Assembly: GCF_003058225.1 (NCBI RefSeq)
Contig: NZ_QBUG01000015.1
Span: forward strand, 1-64,000
From: Promicromonospora sp. AC04
Lineage (GTDB): Bacteria > Actinomycetota > Actinomycetes > Actinomycetales > Cellulomonadaceae
DNA length: 64,000 bases
Direction of reading: 5' to 3'
Shown here one piece after another: positions 24,514 to 33,209 of the stretch. Positions within the stretch are counted from its first letter, which is position 1. The number at the start of each line of letters is the position of its first letter. Below the pieces are notes generated by a model. It was not told the DNA's origin. It saw nothing but the letters and a program-made list of their open reading frames with translations, and did no database searches. The position numbers and the translations under genes are program-made.

Positions 24514-27110
24514 CGCCTACTCTCCTTGCCGGGCTGCCGGCGACGATCGCGCGACGCGAGCTGCATGAAGGATGGACCGTGCGTGCCGTGGGCGGGCCGG
24601 TCGCGGAGCACGTCAGGGTGGTCGAGGTCCCCGCATCAGTGCCCGGGAGCATCCACACGGACCTGCTCGGCGCCGGTCTCATCCCCGACCCCTATCTCGA
24701 CGACCACGAGAGTCTGGTCGCCTGGGTCAGTCGCTGCGACTGGGAGTACCGCACGACGTTCCCGTGGTCCGCGCAGGACACACCCGGCGCGGACCATCAC
24801 GATCTCGTGTTCGACGGCCTCGACACCGTCGCGACGGTGCTGCTCAACGGCACCGAGGTGGCGCAGACCCGCAACCAGCACCGCACGTACCGCGTCCCGG
24901 TCGCAGACCTGCTGGAAGAGGGCGACAACGAGCTCGTCGTGTCGTTCGCGTCGCCCGTGCGATATGCGGACCGCGAGTCCCTTGCGCTCAGCTACCTGCC
25001 GCATGTCAACAAGCACCCGTTCAACGCGATCCGCAAGGCCGCGTGCAACTTCGGCTGGGACTGGGGCATCGACGCGGCGACGGTCGGTATCTGGCGACCC
25101 GTGCGGCTCGAGTCGTGGCACACCGCGCGGCTGGCGTCGGTTCGCCCGCTCGCGACGGCGGATCTGGCCGGCGGTACGACGGCGGACGGCGGGGCGGCGT
25201 CGACCGGCCGGCTCGCGGTCCACCTCGACATCGAGCGCCACGCCGCCACAGGCCCGCTCGAGGCCACGGTGCTACTGCGCGGGCACGGCACCGAGCACAG
25301 GGCGACCGCGAGTCTGGAGCCTGGGGCGAGCACCGCGGTCGTGCACCTCGAGGTGCACGACGCCGCGCTGTGGTGGCCGCGCGGACACGGCGACCAGCCG
25401 CTCTACGACGTCGAAGTGACGATCGCTGCGCCGGGCGGGGAGCCGCTCGACCAGTGGGCCGGCCGGACCGGCTTCCGCTCGGTGCGCCTCGACATGGTCC
25501 CCGACGAGCACGGCACGTCCTTCACGATCGTTGTCAACGACCAACCCGTGTGGGTCAAGGGCGCCAACTGGATCCCCGACGACGTGTTCTTCCACCGCGT
25601 CGATCGCGCGCGGTACGCGCAGCGGATCGCCCAGGCCGAGCAGGCGAACATCAACCTCCTACGCGTGTGGGGAGGCGGGATCTACGAGTCCAACGACTTC
25701 TTCGACCTGTGCGACGAGCGAGGCATCCTCACGTGGCAGGACTTCGCGTTCGCGTGCGCGGCCTACTCCGAGGACGAAGCGCTCCGTTCCGAGGTCGATG
25801 CCGAGGCGCGGGACAATGTCGCGCGGCTTGCTGCTCACCCCAGCCTCGTGCTGTGGAACGGCAGCAACGAGAACATCTGGGGCATCAAGGCGTGGGGCTG
25901 GGAGAAGCGGCTCGACGGCAAGAACTGGGGCCTCGGCTACTACACCGAGCTGCTGCCCAGTGTTCTCGCCGAGCTGAACGAGACGCGGCCATACACGCCG
26001 TCGAGCCCGTGGTCGGGCAGCCTCCGCGTACCCGCGAACGATCCTGACCACGGGTCGATGCACTCGTGGGAGGTGTGGAACCGCGAGGACTGGACGCGCT
26101 ATCGCGATACCGTGCCGCGATTCATGGCGGAGTTCGGTTGGCAGGGGCCACCGACCTGGTCCACGCTGACCCGCGCGATCAGCGACGACCCGCTGACGCC
26201 CGAGTCGCCCGGCATGCTCGTGCACCAGAAGGCCGCCAATGGAAACGACAAGCTCACGGACGGTCTCGTGGCGCATCTGCCGCTCCCCGACGACATGGAC
26301 GACTGGCACTGGGCCATGTCGTGGAACCAGGCCACGGCCGTCCAGGTGGGCGTCGAGCACCTCCGTTCCTGGAGCCCCATGTGCTCGGGGTCGATCGTCT
26401 GGCAGCTCAACGACTGCTGGCCGGTCACCTCGTGGGCGGCAGTGGACGGCGGCGGGCGGGCCAAGCCGCTGCTCTACGCACTGCGTCACGCGTATGCCGA
26501 CCGCCTCCTGACGGTGCAGCCCCGGACCGTGGGGACCGGGGCGCAGGACGGGATCGAGGAGGACGGGCGGAGCCTGGTCGTGGCGGTGGTCAACGACTCG
26601 CCGGATGCCTGGGCTGGTGGCCTCGTGGTCCGTCGCTCCAGGTATGACGGCACCCAGCTCGCGCAGACGACCCTCTCGGTCAAGGTCGGCCCGCGCGGCA
26701 CCAGCACGGTCACGGTGCCCGACGACGTCGCGGAGGCCGTCGACCCGGCGTCGGAGATCCTCATTGCGACCCTCGGTGATGCCACCGCCGTCTGGTACTA
26801 CGCCGAGCCACGCGACAGCGCCCTGGCCGACCCCGATCTGCAGGTGGAGGTCACGACGACCGACGACGGTGCGCGCGTGCACGTCACAGCGGGTGCCCTC
26901 GTGCGCGGGCTGGCGCTGCTCGCCGACAAGGTCCACCCCGGTGCCGTCGTCGACGACATGCTCGTCGACCTTCTCCCTGGCGAGAGCGTCACGTTCCACG
27001 TCACGTCGCCGGAGCCGCTCGACCCGGCGGCCCTCGTAGGTCCGCTGGTCCTACGGTCCGTCAACCAACTCGTTGTCGGCAAGGTCGCCCCGCTCCCCGC
27101 TGTGGGTTGA
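24510..27110 (+). CDS. GH2 beta-mannosidase (cytoplasmic)
   Basis: 866 residues, the normal size of GH2 beta-mannosidases that release mannose from the non-reducing end of manno-oligosaccharides. The sugar-binding jelly roll comes first (WTVRAVGGPVAEHVRVVEV; KAACNFGWDWGID near 177-189), then the TIM barrel with LLRVWGGGIYESNDFFDLCD. The acid/base is E454 (WNGSNENIWG) and the nucleophile E541 (MAEFGWQG). No signal peptide. The GTG at 24510 overlaps the permease stop (GTGA) with CAGGAG 8 nt upstream. The frame is open far upstream through the permease gene, but those residues are a shadow. A terminator follows. Confidence 0.93.
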   Translation: MTPTLLAGLPATIARRELHEGWTVRAVGGPVAEHVRVVEVPASVPGSIHTDLLGAGLIPDPYLDDHESLVAWVSRCDWEYRTTFPWSAQDTPGADHHDLVFDGLDTVATVLLNGTEVAQTRNQHRTYRVPVADLLEEGDNELVVSFASPVRYADRESLALSYLPHVNKHPFNAIRKAACNFGWDWGIDAATVGIWRPVRLESWHTARLASVRPLATADLAGGTTADGGAASTGRLAVHLDIERHAATGPLEATVLLRGHGTEHRATASLEPGASTAVVHLEVHDAALWWPRGHGDQPLYDVEVTIAAPGGEPLDQWAGRTGFRSVRLDMVPDEHGTSFTIVVNDQPVWVKGANWIPDDVFFHRVDRARYAQRIAQAEQANINLLRVWGGGIYESNDFFDLCDERGILTWQDFAFACAAYSEDEALRSEVDAEARDNVARLAAHPSLVLWNGSNENIWGIKAWGWEKRLDGKNWGLGYYTELLPSVLAELNETRPYTPSSPWSGSLRVPANDPDHGSMHSWEVWNREDWTRYRDTVPRFMAEFGWQGPPTWSTLTRAISDDPLTPESPGMLVHQKAANGNDKLTDGLVAHLPLPDDMDDWHWAMSWNQATAVQVGVEHLRSWSPMCSGSIVWQLNDCWPVTSWAAVDGGGRAKPLLYALRHAYADRLLTVQPRTVGTGAQDGIEEDGRSLVVAVVNDSPDAWAGGLVVRRSRYDGTQLAQTTLSVKVGPRGTSTVTVPDDVAEAVDPASEILIATLGDATAVWYYAEPRDSALADPDLQVEVTTTDDGARVHVTAGALVRGLALLADKVHPGAVVDDMLVDLLPGESVTFHVTSPEPLDPAALVGPLVLRSVNQLVVGKVAPLPAVG

Positions 27111-27118
27111 CCGCGGTC

Positions 27119-27151
27119 CTGGCGGTCGGCGAGGGTCTCGTCGACCGCCAG
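27119..27151 (+). terminator. Terminator of the mannan operon
   Basis: CTGGCGGTCG (27119-27128) pairs with CGACCGCCAG (27142-27151) just after the beta-mannosidase stop. Confidence 0.75.
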
Positions 27152-27164
27152 CGAGCCGTTCGAG

Positions 27165-27456
27165 TCAGCCCGCCGCCTGAGTAGGGTTGACGCCGGATCC
27201 CGCCTCCGCGGAGGAGTTCGCCTTCTCGACGCCGTGGAGCGCGCGCTGGTCGCTGGTGACCAGGTTGGTGACCTCCGGTTCTTGCACCAGGATGCCGTCC
27301 TGTGCGCGGTCGATCGCGACGATGCCACAGCGTGCGCCGAACCTTCTCGGCCCTTACCGCCTCGCCCTCGCTCGTGATGGGCCTCGGGATACAGGTCCTG
27401 GCGATGAACTTGCTGGCTCGCGCGGTCTCATCGGTGTACTCAGTCAGGAGAGTGCG
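27165..27456 (-). pseudogene. 3' remnant of an unidentified gene
   Basis: Minus-strand sequence with strongly GC-biased third positions but no intact start. From about 27450 it reads LLTEYTDETARASKFIART and, after a one-base frame change near 27325, continues GIVAIDRAQDGILVQEPEV to a stop at 27165. It looks like the tail of a real gene whose 5' end was lost. It follows, in the same initial frame, the stop of the carbamoyltransferase fragment, so a deletion probably joined the two. I do not recognise the family. This fills the 346-bp stretch after the mannan operon. Confidence 0.45.
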
Positions 27457-27597
27457 TCAGGAGGCGTGCCAGCCGCGGCTGTAGCGGGTGCGGTTGAGGC
27501 GTTCTTCGGCGATAGCGATGATCTGGTCGCCGGCGATGAGGGCGGCGCCGCCGTCGTGACCGAGGTTGATTCCTAGCGTGGTCGGTGCGTCACCCAT
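27457..27597 (-). pseudogene. N-terminal fragment of a NodU-type carbamoyltransferase
   Basis: 46 codons. TLGINLGHDGGAALIAGDQI and AIAEERLNRTRYSRGW are the diagnostic N-terminus of carbamoyltransferases (NodU/TobZ family), which move carbamoyl groups onto sugars or antibiotics and are normally about 550 residues. TGA follows at once, and no more of the family is found. The ATG overlaps the end of the glycosyltransferase (ATGGGTGA), so the pair was once a coupled operon for a glycosylated, carbamoylated product. Confidence 0.65.
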
Positions 27598-28516
27598 GGA
27601 GCGCTTTCTCCTTCGTGGCCTCGTCGGTCGTCTTGCTCGTGAGCCTTGCGGTGGCCAGGAGTAGTCGTTCGGCCTGTAGTCCAAGGACCCGTGCGATGTC
27701 GGCGACTGCGCTGGTCCGCCCGGCGCGGGTGCGCAGCCGTGCGGGAGTCAGGGCGTCGCGCAGGCGGTAGCTGTCGTAGATGTCGGCGTCGGGGTGGATC
27801 GCGAGTAGCCGTGCCACCGAGACGCCGTGCCAGTACGCGCGGGAACGGATCGCGGCGGGGGTCAGGTCGGTCGGGTGGATCGCGCGGTGGACGACGGCGT
27901 CCGGGACCACGACGACCAGGTGGCCGTCCTGCTGGGCGCGCACGGTGAGCTCGAGTTCTTCGCAGCTGAGGTGCCGGTTGCCGGTGACGCCGAGGTGGGT
28001 GTCGAACCGAGGTGGCGGGTCGCGGCGGATGGCGAGGTTGCAGCCGACGACCCAGTAGGGCGCGACGAGTTTGGTGGTGGTTTGCGGCCACGTCGGGGGC
28101 ACGAAGAGCTGGAGTACGTCGGGTGGTACGTCCGTGCTGGTGCTGTCGTCGGTAAAGTGCGCCTCGACTCGTCCGCCGGCGCAGTAGGCTCCGGTGTTTT
28201 CCAGGGCGCGGACCATCCTGGATATCCAGGACGGTTCGGGGCGAGCGTCGGGATCGGTGATCAGGATGACCTGGCCGTTCGCATGGGCGATCCCGGTGTT
28301 CCGTGCTCGCGACAGTCCCGCTCGACGCTCGTGGACTACTCGATAGGTCGGCTGCCCCGGGCGGTTGTGCGCGGGCGGCAAGACCGGCGTGGGGTGGTTG
28401 TCCACGACGATCACCTCAAGGTCGGTGGTCGGCCAGTCCTGTGCACCGATCGCCTGCGACAACCCTTTCAGGGCGTCGTTGTTGCCTCGTACCGCGACGA
28501 CGATGCTTACTCGCAT
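27590..28516 (-). CDS. GT2 family glycosyltransferase
   Basis: 308 residues. The GT-A fold has SIVVAVRGNNDALKGLSQAI at the start, LEVIVVDN, RAGLSRARNTGIAHANG and the metal-binding DPD at 88-90 (ITDPDARPEPSW). The later CEELELTVR has the E-E-L signature of inverting GT2 enzymes. The ATG at 28516 lies inside the last codons of the 37-codon ORF, so it is coupled to it. The sugar and acceptor are unknown. With the carbamoyltransferase remnant downstream and P450s across the intergenic region it fits a tailoring set for a secondary metabolite. Confidence 0.82.
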   Translation of the reverse strand: MRVSIVVAVRGNNDALKGLSQAIGAQDWPTTDLEVIVVDNHPTPVLPPAHNRPGQPTYRVVHERRAGLSRARNTGIAHANGQVILITDPDARPEPSWISRMVRALENTGAYCAGGRVEAHFTDDSTSTDVPPDVLQLFVPPTWPQTTTKLVAPYWVVGCNLAIRRDPPPRFDTHLGVTGNRHLSCEELELTVRAQQDGHLVVVVPDAVVHRAIHPTDLTPAAIRSRAYWHGVSVARLLAIHPDADIYDSYRLRDALTPARLRTRAGRTSAVADIARVLGLQAERLLLATARLTSKTTDEATKEKALHG

Positions 28517-28620
28517 GCCCTGGGCCCCTTTTGTTGGCCGCGATGGGTTGGGCTGGGCGCGGCGGCCTTGATCGCCTTGGGCCTTCTCGGTGCGACGTCG
28601 TGGGTCCCGGTCTCGGGCAT
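28507..28620 (-). CDS. 37-residue peptide upstream of the glycosyltransferase
   Basis: A small ORF with a strong Shine-Dalgarno sequence (AGAGGAG, 8 nt before the ATG) whose stop overlaps the GT2 start by 10 bp. The sequence is basic and Pro/Ala-rich (PETGTHDVAPRRPKAIK) and ends GPRACE. The family is not recognised. It could be a leader peptide for translational coupling or a modified-peptide precursor. The good ribosome-binding site is the main argument for translation. Confidence 0.45.
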   Translation of the reverse strand: MPETGTHDVAPRRPKAIKAAAPSPTHRGQQKGPRACE

Positions 28621-29227
28621 CAGCGTTACTCCTCTGGTCCGGGCAGGGTGTCCTGGAGCATGGCGGCGGCGCGGTCGGCGCTCGCGTGGTGCAGGTCGGA
28701 CCTGTCTGGGCCGGGGGTCGAGACAACGGCCGAACGCAACAGGGCTTGGTGTGGGCCTTGCCCGGAGGGGTCTGAAGCTGATCGGCCGAGTGCTGTGCCC
28801 CCGGCACACCCTTGCAGCGAAAACGACTACACAGAGCCCCGTCAGGGACGCGGGCTCTATCTCACCCGATAAGCGACTCTCTGCACAGGGCATATCGATG
28901 GGCATTTCAGGGGAATTTCTGGGGCGTTTTCTCGACGTGCTGGCCGAGGGAGTCCCCCAGGGGGCGTGACCTGGACCGCCTGGGTCGTGCCGTTCCGGTT
29001 CTCACGGCGCACTTCTCCGTACTCGATGCTCGATCGGTCGCGTCGCCCGGACGCCGTTGGTTGTCTCGCTCAATCACCTGATGCCTGTCGGACGCGCACG
29101 GGGGCATATTCGAATATGCCCCGGGGCATTTGTGGATATGCCCTTTCGCTCATGATGGCCGTCCGCTTTCATATGCGTCAGATCTGCATTATCGAGTGAC
29201 TATTCGGCGACCGAAGGGTGCTGAAAC
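28621..29227. other. Long divergent intergenic region with GGGCATAT repeats
   Basis: About 600 bp between the peptide/GT2 unit (-) and the P450 unit (+), with no convincing gene. GGGCATAT (28888) and GGGCATTT (28900) are direct half-sites 12 bp apart. A palindrome array follows at 29101-29143. The region is more AT-rich towards the P450 start, so it likely holds both divergent promoters. Confidence 0.5.
29101..29143. promoter_or_regulatory. Tandem palindromic operator (GGGCATAT boxes)
   Basis: 29101-29122 is a perfect 22-bp palindrome (half GGGGCATATTC). Directly adjacent, 29123-29143 is an imperfect copy (GGGGCATTT...ATATGCCC). They lie 85 bp upstream of the first P450. The binding regulator is unknown; the XRE protein at 32291 is the nearest candidate. 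Confidence 0.6.
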
Positions 29228-30526
29228 ATGGCGACACCGACCGACACGATCGAGCCCGATGCCCACGAGCTGGGTCCGGATATCTACGCCGACCTGGAGG
29301 TCGTGAGGGCCCAGGGTCCGGTGACGCATGTGCGGCTGCCTGGTGGCCTGCTGGCCTGGATGGTCACCGGCCACGACGCGGTCACGGAAGTCGGTAGGCA
29401 CAAGCAGATATCCCGAGACGGCGCCGCGCACTGGGGCGACCTGCGCGCGGGGAACGTGCCGCCGGACTCGCCGGTTCTCCCGTGGGTCGTCGACGCCGCG
29501 ATGTTCAGTGCGTTCGGGGCCGAGCACCAGCGCCTGCGCAAGCTCATGGCCCCCGGCTTCAGGGCGCGCCGCATCTCCGCGCTCGCACCGAGCATCGAGA
29601 AGATCACGGCCGACGCCCTGGGTGACGTCTCGCTGGGCCGCTCAATCAACGGACGCGGGTACCGCTGGCTCCGAAGGCTGCTGCGGCGCGTGCTCAGGCG
29701 GCGCCAGCTCAGGAACGTGGACCTGCACGAGCTGTTCTCCCTGCCGATACCGATCGCCGTGATCGGAGAACTGCTCGGCGTCGACGACGACCTGTTCCCG
29801 GCCATCAAGGCAGGGGCTGACGCCTTGTTCGACACCGACATCGACCCCGACGAGCTCGGCCAACTGTTTGTCGGACTGCTCGTCGCGATCGACACACTCA
29901 TCGAGCGCAAGCGCGCCAACCCGGACGGACGCCTCATCAGCGACCTGGTCCACGCGAACATCGACGGCGACACGTACACCGCGGCGGAGGTCGCCCAGAC
30001 AGTGCGGATCACGATCGTGGCGGGCTTTGAGACCACGGTGAACCTGCTGGACCAGGCCATCGTTCTCCTGCTCAGCCACCCCCAGGTGCTGGCCGACGTC
30101 CTGGCAGGAAAGATCACCTGGCGCGCCGTCCTGGACGAGGTCATGCGCTACGCGTCGCCAGCGGCGAACGTCCCATTGCGATTCGTGGCTGACGAGGACG
30201 TCATGATCGCCGGCGTCATGATCAAGAAGGGCGAGGCCATCCTGCTGTCCTTCGCCGGCACCGGCCGCGACCCGTCGGTGTTCGACCGGCCGGACGAGTT
30301 CGACCCGAGCCGCGCCAACAACAAGGCGCATCTCGGGTTCGGGTACGGGCCGCACCGCTGCCCCGGGGCCGCTCTGGCGCTCCTGGAGGCCGAGACCGTG
30401 CTGCCCATGCTGTTCAACCGGTTCCGGATGGAGCTGGAGGAAAACCCGGCAGCCATCCCGAAGAACGACGGCTTCATCACCAACGGCTACAAGCGGGTGC
30501 TGGTGTCGATCGCCCCGAAGAACTGA
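29228..30526 (+). CDS. Cytochrome P450 (canonical)
   Basis: 432 residues, a soluble class I bacterial P450. The I-helix AGFETT (265-270) has the acid-alcohol pair, the K-helix E304-x-x-R307 is intact (DEVMR), and the heme loop FGYGPHRCPG supplies C378. An unusual Arg-rich insert RWLRRLLRRVLRRRQ (146-160) lies where most bacterial P450s are shorter. It needs ferredoxin and a reductase, neither encoded here. It is followed by a second, atypical P450. A pair of canonical and ExxR-lacking P450s resembles the CYP154/CYP157 pairs of streptomycete conservons; this is a similarity of pattern only. Confidence 0.9.
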   Translation: MATPTDTIEPDAHELGPDIYADLEVVRAQGPVTHVRLPGGLLAWMVTGHDAVTEVGRHKQISRDGAAHWGDLRAGNVPPDSPVLPWVVDAAMFSAFGAEHQRLRKLMAPGFRARRISALAPSIEKITADALGDVSLGRSINGRGYRWLRRLLRRVLRRRQLRNVDLHELFSLPIPIAVIGELLGVDDDLFPAIKAGADALFDTDIDPDELGQLFVGLLVAIDTLIERKRANPDGRLISDLVHANIDGDTYTAAEVAQTVRITIVAGFETTVNLLDQAIVLLLSHPQVLADVLAGKITWRAVLDEVMRYASPAANVPLRFVADEDVMIAGVMIKKGEAILLSFAGTGRDPSVFDRPDEFDPSRANNKAHLGFGYGPHRCPGAALALLEAETVLPMLFNRFRMELEENPAAIPKNDGFITNGYKRVLVSIAPKN

Positions 30527-30626
30527 GCCCGCGGGGCTCGGTGTCACCAGCTATGCGCCGCCCCTTGCACGCGATGCGAGGGGCGGCGACCCACTTCACG
30601 AGAGAACCTCACGAGAGCGACCACCG

Positions 30627-31979
30627 ATGCCAACCGAGTCACCTGTCCGGGATCCTCACGTGCGCCTGGACGACGCGGCCGGCCTGACCGACCTGGTCAC
30701 GGCCATCATGTCCAAGCAGGACATCTACCCCCAACTGCGGGCCGAGTGGGGCCCGATCGCTGCGGTCGACCTGATCCCTGGCGTGCCTGCCTGGCTCGCG
30801 ATGGACTGGGACGACGTCATGGACATCCTGCGCAGCCCAGCGACCTTCACCCGGGACGTCGGCACACCCGAAGAGCCGAACTGGCCCGCGTTCTTCGACG
30901 GGCGCGTGCCACCGTATTCGGGCCTGGCGGCGTTCTGCTCCCCACGCGCCAACGCGTACTACACCGACGGGTGGCATCACGAGCGGCTGCGCGCGGCGGT
31001 CGACCACGTGTTCGCCGAGGTCGACGAGAAAGCGCTGGGCCGCTACGTCCGGCAGATGTGCGACCGCATGCTCGACCGCATCGTCAAGCGCGGCACTGAG
31101 ACAGACCTGGTCGCCAACTACACAGCGTTCGTCCCCGCCCTGGCCGTGGCCTACATGTACGAGTTCGACGACGAGGATGCCCTGAAGCTCGGGGACCTGG
31201 CCAAGGCCATCTTCTCCTACACCGAGGCCGCGGGACCGGCGTTCGACGAGCTGTACGACATGCTCTACTTCCACATCGAGGCCCGCCGGGACGCTCCCGC
31301 GGATCAGGACATGCTCACCGGCCTGATGCACTGGCAGGACCCGGTGCCCGGGCGAGGTCCAGGCACGTACCCGGACCACGACTACCGGTACCTGGACCGC
31401 GACGAGCTGCGCGACACGGCGCAGATGATCCTGTCCGCCGGATTCGAGATGGCCGTCGCCTACACCACGACCACCCTGGAAAAGATCCTCAGCGACCGCG
31501 GCCTGGCCACATGGGTGCGCAGGGGGCGCCTGGACATCCCCGAGACCCTGGACTGGGTACTGGTGCGCAAGTCGCCGGTGCGCTTCACACCGCCCCGGTA
31601 TGTCACGGCTGACGTCGTCCTAGGCGGCCGGCTGCTGCGCAAAGGCGACGCGATCGTGACCGCGGTAGCCCACGCCACCCTCGACAAACACACCGACACC
31701 TTTGACCCGTACACCAGTGTGGGCATCGACCCGATCTGGTCCAGCACCTCCCGCGCGTCCCTCGCGTTCGGCGCCGGGCCACACCGCTGCCCAGCCCACC
31801 GCTTCTCCCGGATCGTGGTGGAGGCCGCCGTCGACCGGGCCGTGAACCGGCTGCCCGGAATGCAGCTCACCGTCCCTGCTGACGACCTGGGCACCGGGCT
31901 GTCCTTGTGGGCTAGCAACGCCGACCGTCTACCCGTCCGGTACCAGCACGCGATCGACCATGCGTCTTCGCCGGTCTGA
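30627..31979 (+). CDS. Atypical cytochrome P450 lacking the ExxR glutamate and I-helix threonine
   Basis: 450 residues. The heme loop FGAGPHRCPA gives C388, so heme binding is expected. However, the K-helix reads V311-L-V-R314 in place of E-x-x-R, and the I-helix AGFEMA (271-276) has no Thr for proton delivery. CYP157-type enzymes are known with a changed ExxR and still fold. It may act with peroxide, or be a partner or scaffold for the first P450. The start has GAGAG about 12-17 nt upstream, 100 bp after the first gene. Function unknown. Confidence 0.85.
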   Translation: MPTESPVRDPHVRLDDAAGLTDLVTAIMSKQDIYPQLRAEWGPIAAVDLIPGVPAWLAMDWDDVMDILRSPATFTRDVGTPEEPNWPAFFDGRVPPYSGLAAFCSPRANAYYTDGWHHERLRAAVDHVFAEVDEKALGRYVRQMCDRMLDRIVKRGTETDLVANYTAFVPALAVAYMYEFDDEDALKLGDLAKAIFSYTEAAGPAFDELYDMLYFHIEARRDAPADQDMLTGLMHWQDPVPGRGPGTYPDHDYRYLDRDELRDTAQMILSAGFEMAVAYTTTTLEKILSDRGLATWVRRGRLDIPETLDWVLVRKSPVRFTPPRYVTADVVLGGRLLRKGDAIVTAVAHATLDKHTDTFDPYTSVGIDPIWSSTSRASLAFGAGPHRCPAHRFSRIVVEAAVDRAVNRLPGMQLTVPADDLGTGLSLWASNADRLPVRYQHAIDHASSPV

Positions 31980-32079
31980 CCGGGCGTGAGGAGCTGAATG
32001 TGATCAGGAACCGCAAGGACAACTCCACAGCCCCTCCAACAGGAAGATCGAGAAGATCGCACGGCGTCAGCGAGGCGGC

Positions 32080-32328
32080 GTGCTCGCGCACACCTACCGG
32101 GGCGCGCTCCTGACCTACGTGGACCCGGATGTCCCCTGGGTGGTGATCTCAGTTGTCCCCGGAACGGACGGACGGGTGAACGTCGAGACTTGGGCGCTCG
32201 ACGTGCTCGACGCGGACCTCCGTCCGGTGGTGGTTCCCGACCAGGACGTCCGGGGAGCCGTGCGGACGATCCGCGCGCTCTGGAAGAACATCAGGTCGGG
32301 GGAACCTCACCGCGATCCGACCCGGTAG
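32080..32328 (+). CDS. Small hypothetical protein downstream of the P450 pair
   Basis: 82 residues from a GTG at 32080 with GAGGCGG just upstream. VDPDVPWVVISVVPGTDGRV and the C-terminal RGAVRTIRALWKNIRSG look like a folded alpha/beta domain, but the family is not recognised. It follows the P450 pair by 100 bp on the same strand. Its last 38 bp overlap the XRE gene on the other strand. The region before it contains no ribosome-binding site for an earlier start. Confidence 0.5.
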   Translation: MLAHTYRGALLTYVDPDVPWVVISVVPGTDGRVNVETWALDVLDADLRPVVVPDQDVRGAVRTIRALWKNIRSGEPHRDPTR

Positions 32329-32956
32329 GACCAGGTTCCGTGCGACCAGACCCAATGTGGTCGAGTCCGAGGCGGTTTGGCATAACGACTTCGAGCCGAA
32401 TCGTGACCAGCTCACCACCCGCAGAAGGGCCGGTCGCCTGTTCGGCGGGACCCACCAAATGGGCCCGGACCACGGGGCGGGCACCCATGCCTGGCCGTGC
32501 GCCATCCACCCCGGGAGTGTCAAGGGTGATCACGATGTTCCCGACTACCTCGCCGACGACCGGGCCGGTGCCACGGCCGATGGCCTGCCCAGGGTCCGGT
32601 CGTTGACCAGCAGTAGCGCTTGTCCTTTCGGAGGAGGACAGCCCGAATCCGGTCTGCTGCTCCGGCCAGGGCCGGGAAAACCCGAGCTCAGCATCCGTGT
32701 CGACCATCATCACTGTGCGCAAGGCCCGACGACGCTCCGCCCGCGGCCAGCGGATCGTCCCGCGCTCGTACCGGCCGATCGTCTTGGCATCCACAGGAGC
32801 GCCCCGCCCCGTGCGTGCCAGGTACTCGTTGACGGCGGCGGCCAGCTCGGACCGGGACATCGCAACTCCGGTACCCTCCCGCGAGACGAGCGCTGCACGC
32901 CGCCGCCGAAACGCCTCGTTCACCACCAGGTCTCTCCCCTCATCACCAGGCTTCAT
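32291..32956 (-). CDS. XRE-like HTH regulator with C-terminal unknown domain
   Basis: 221 residues. The N-terminal helix-turn-helix (about 30-75: SRSELAAAVNEYLARTGRGAPVDAKTIGRYERGTIRWP) is the HTH-31/XRE type used by actinobacterial specialised regulators. The C-terminal part (NIVITLDTPGVDGARPG, GGELVTIRLEV) is not recognised. The ATG at 32956 was chosen because the frame upstream is basic and repetitive; a weak GGTGG precedes it. It lies at the end of the LanC-like minus-strand unit and could control it or the P450 operon that converges on it. Confidence 0.65.
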   Translation of the reverse strand: MKPGDEGRDLVVNEAFRRRRAALVSREGTGVAMSRSELAAAVNEYLARTGRGAPVDAKTIGRYERGTIRWPRAERRRALRTVMMVDTDAELGFSRPWPEQQTGFGLSSSERTSATAGQRPDPGQAIGRGTGPVVGEVVGNIVITLDTPGVDGARPGMGARPVVRAHLVGPAEQATGPSAGGELVTIRLEVVMPNRLGLDHIGSGRTEPGPTGSDRGEVPPT

Positions 32957-33209
32957 ACGCCGAGACACCACCGCAGTCAGCCGCGCTCCGCGCGCCGGAC
33001 TCAGCACGGATTCGATCCAGGGCTCCGATCCGAGTGGTCGCGGGCCGCCTCGACCGCGTCCCACAACTCGTCAGCACCTCGCCGGTCAACCCGCCACCGC
33101 CCAACCCGGGTCGCTCTACGACGCCTTCCAACAGCCCGACCTCGACCGGTTGATGGACGGCCATCGCGTCCCCCTGGCCCAGGGAGGGCGCGTCGACGAC
33201 CGGTCGTGG

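Noticed and set aside
28518-28905. Longer minus-strand frames upstream of the glycosyltransferase
   Set aside because: Basic, proline-rich shadow-like sequence without a ribosome-binding site; only the 37-codon ORF has one.
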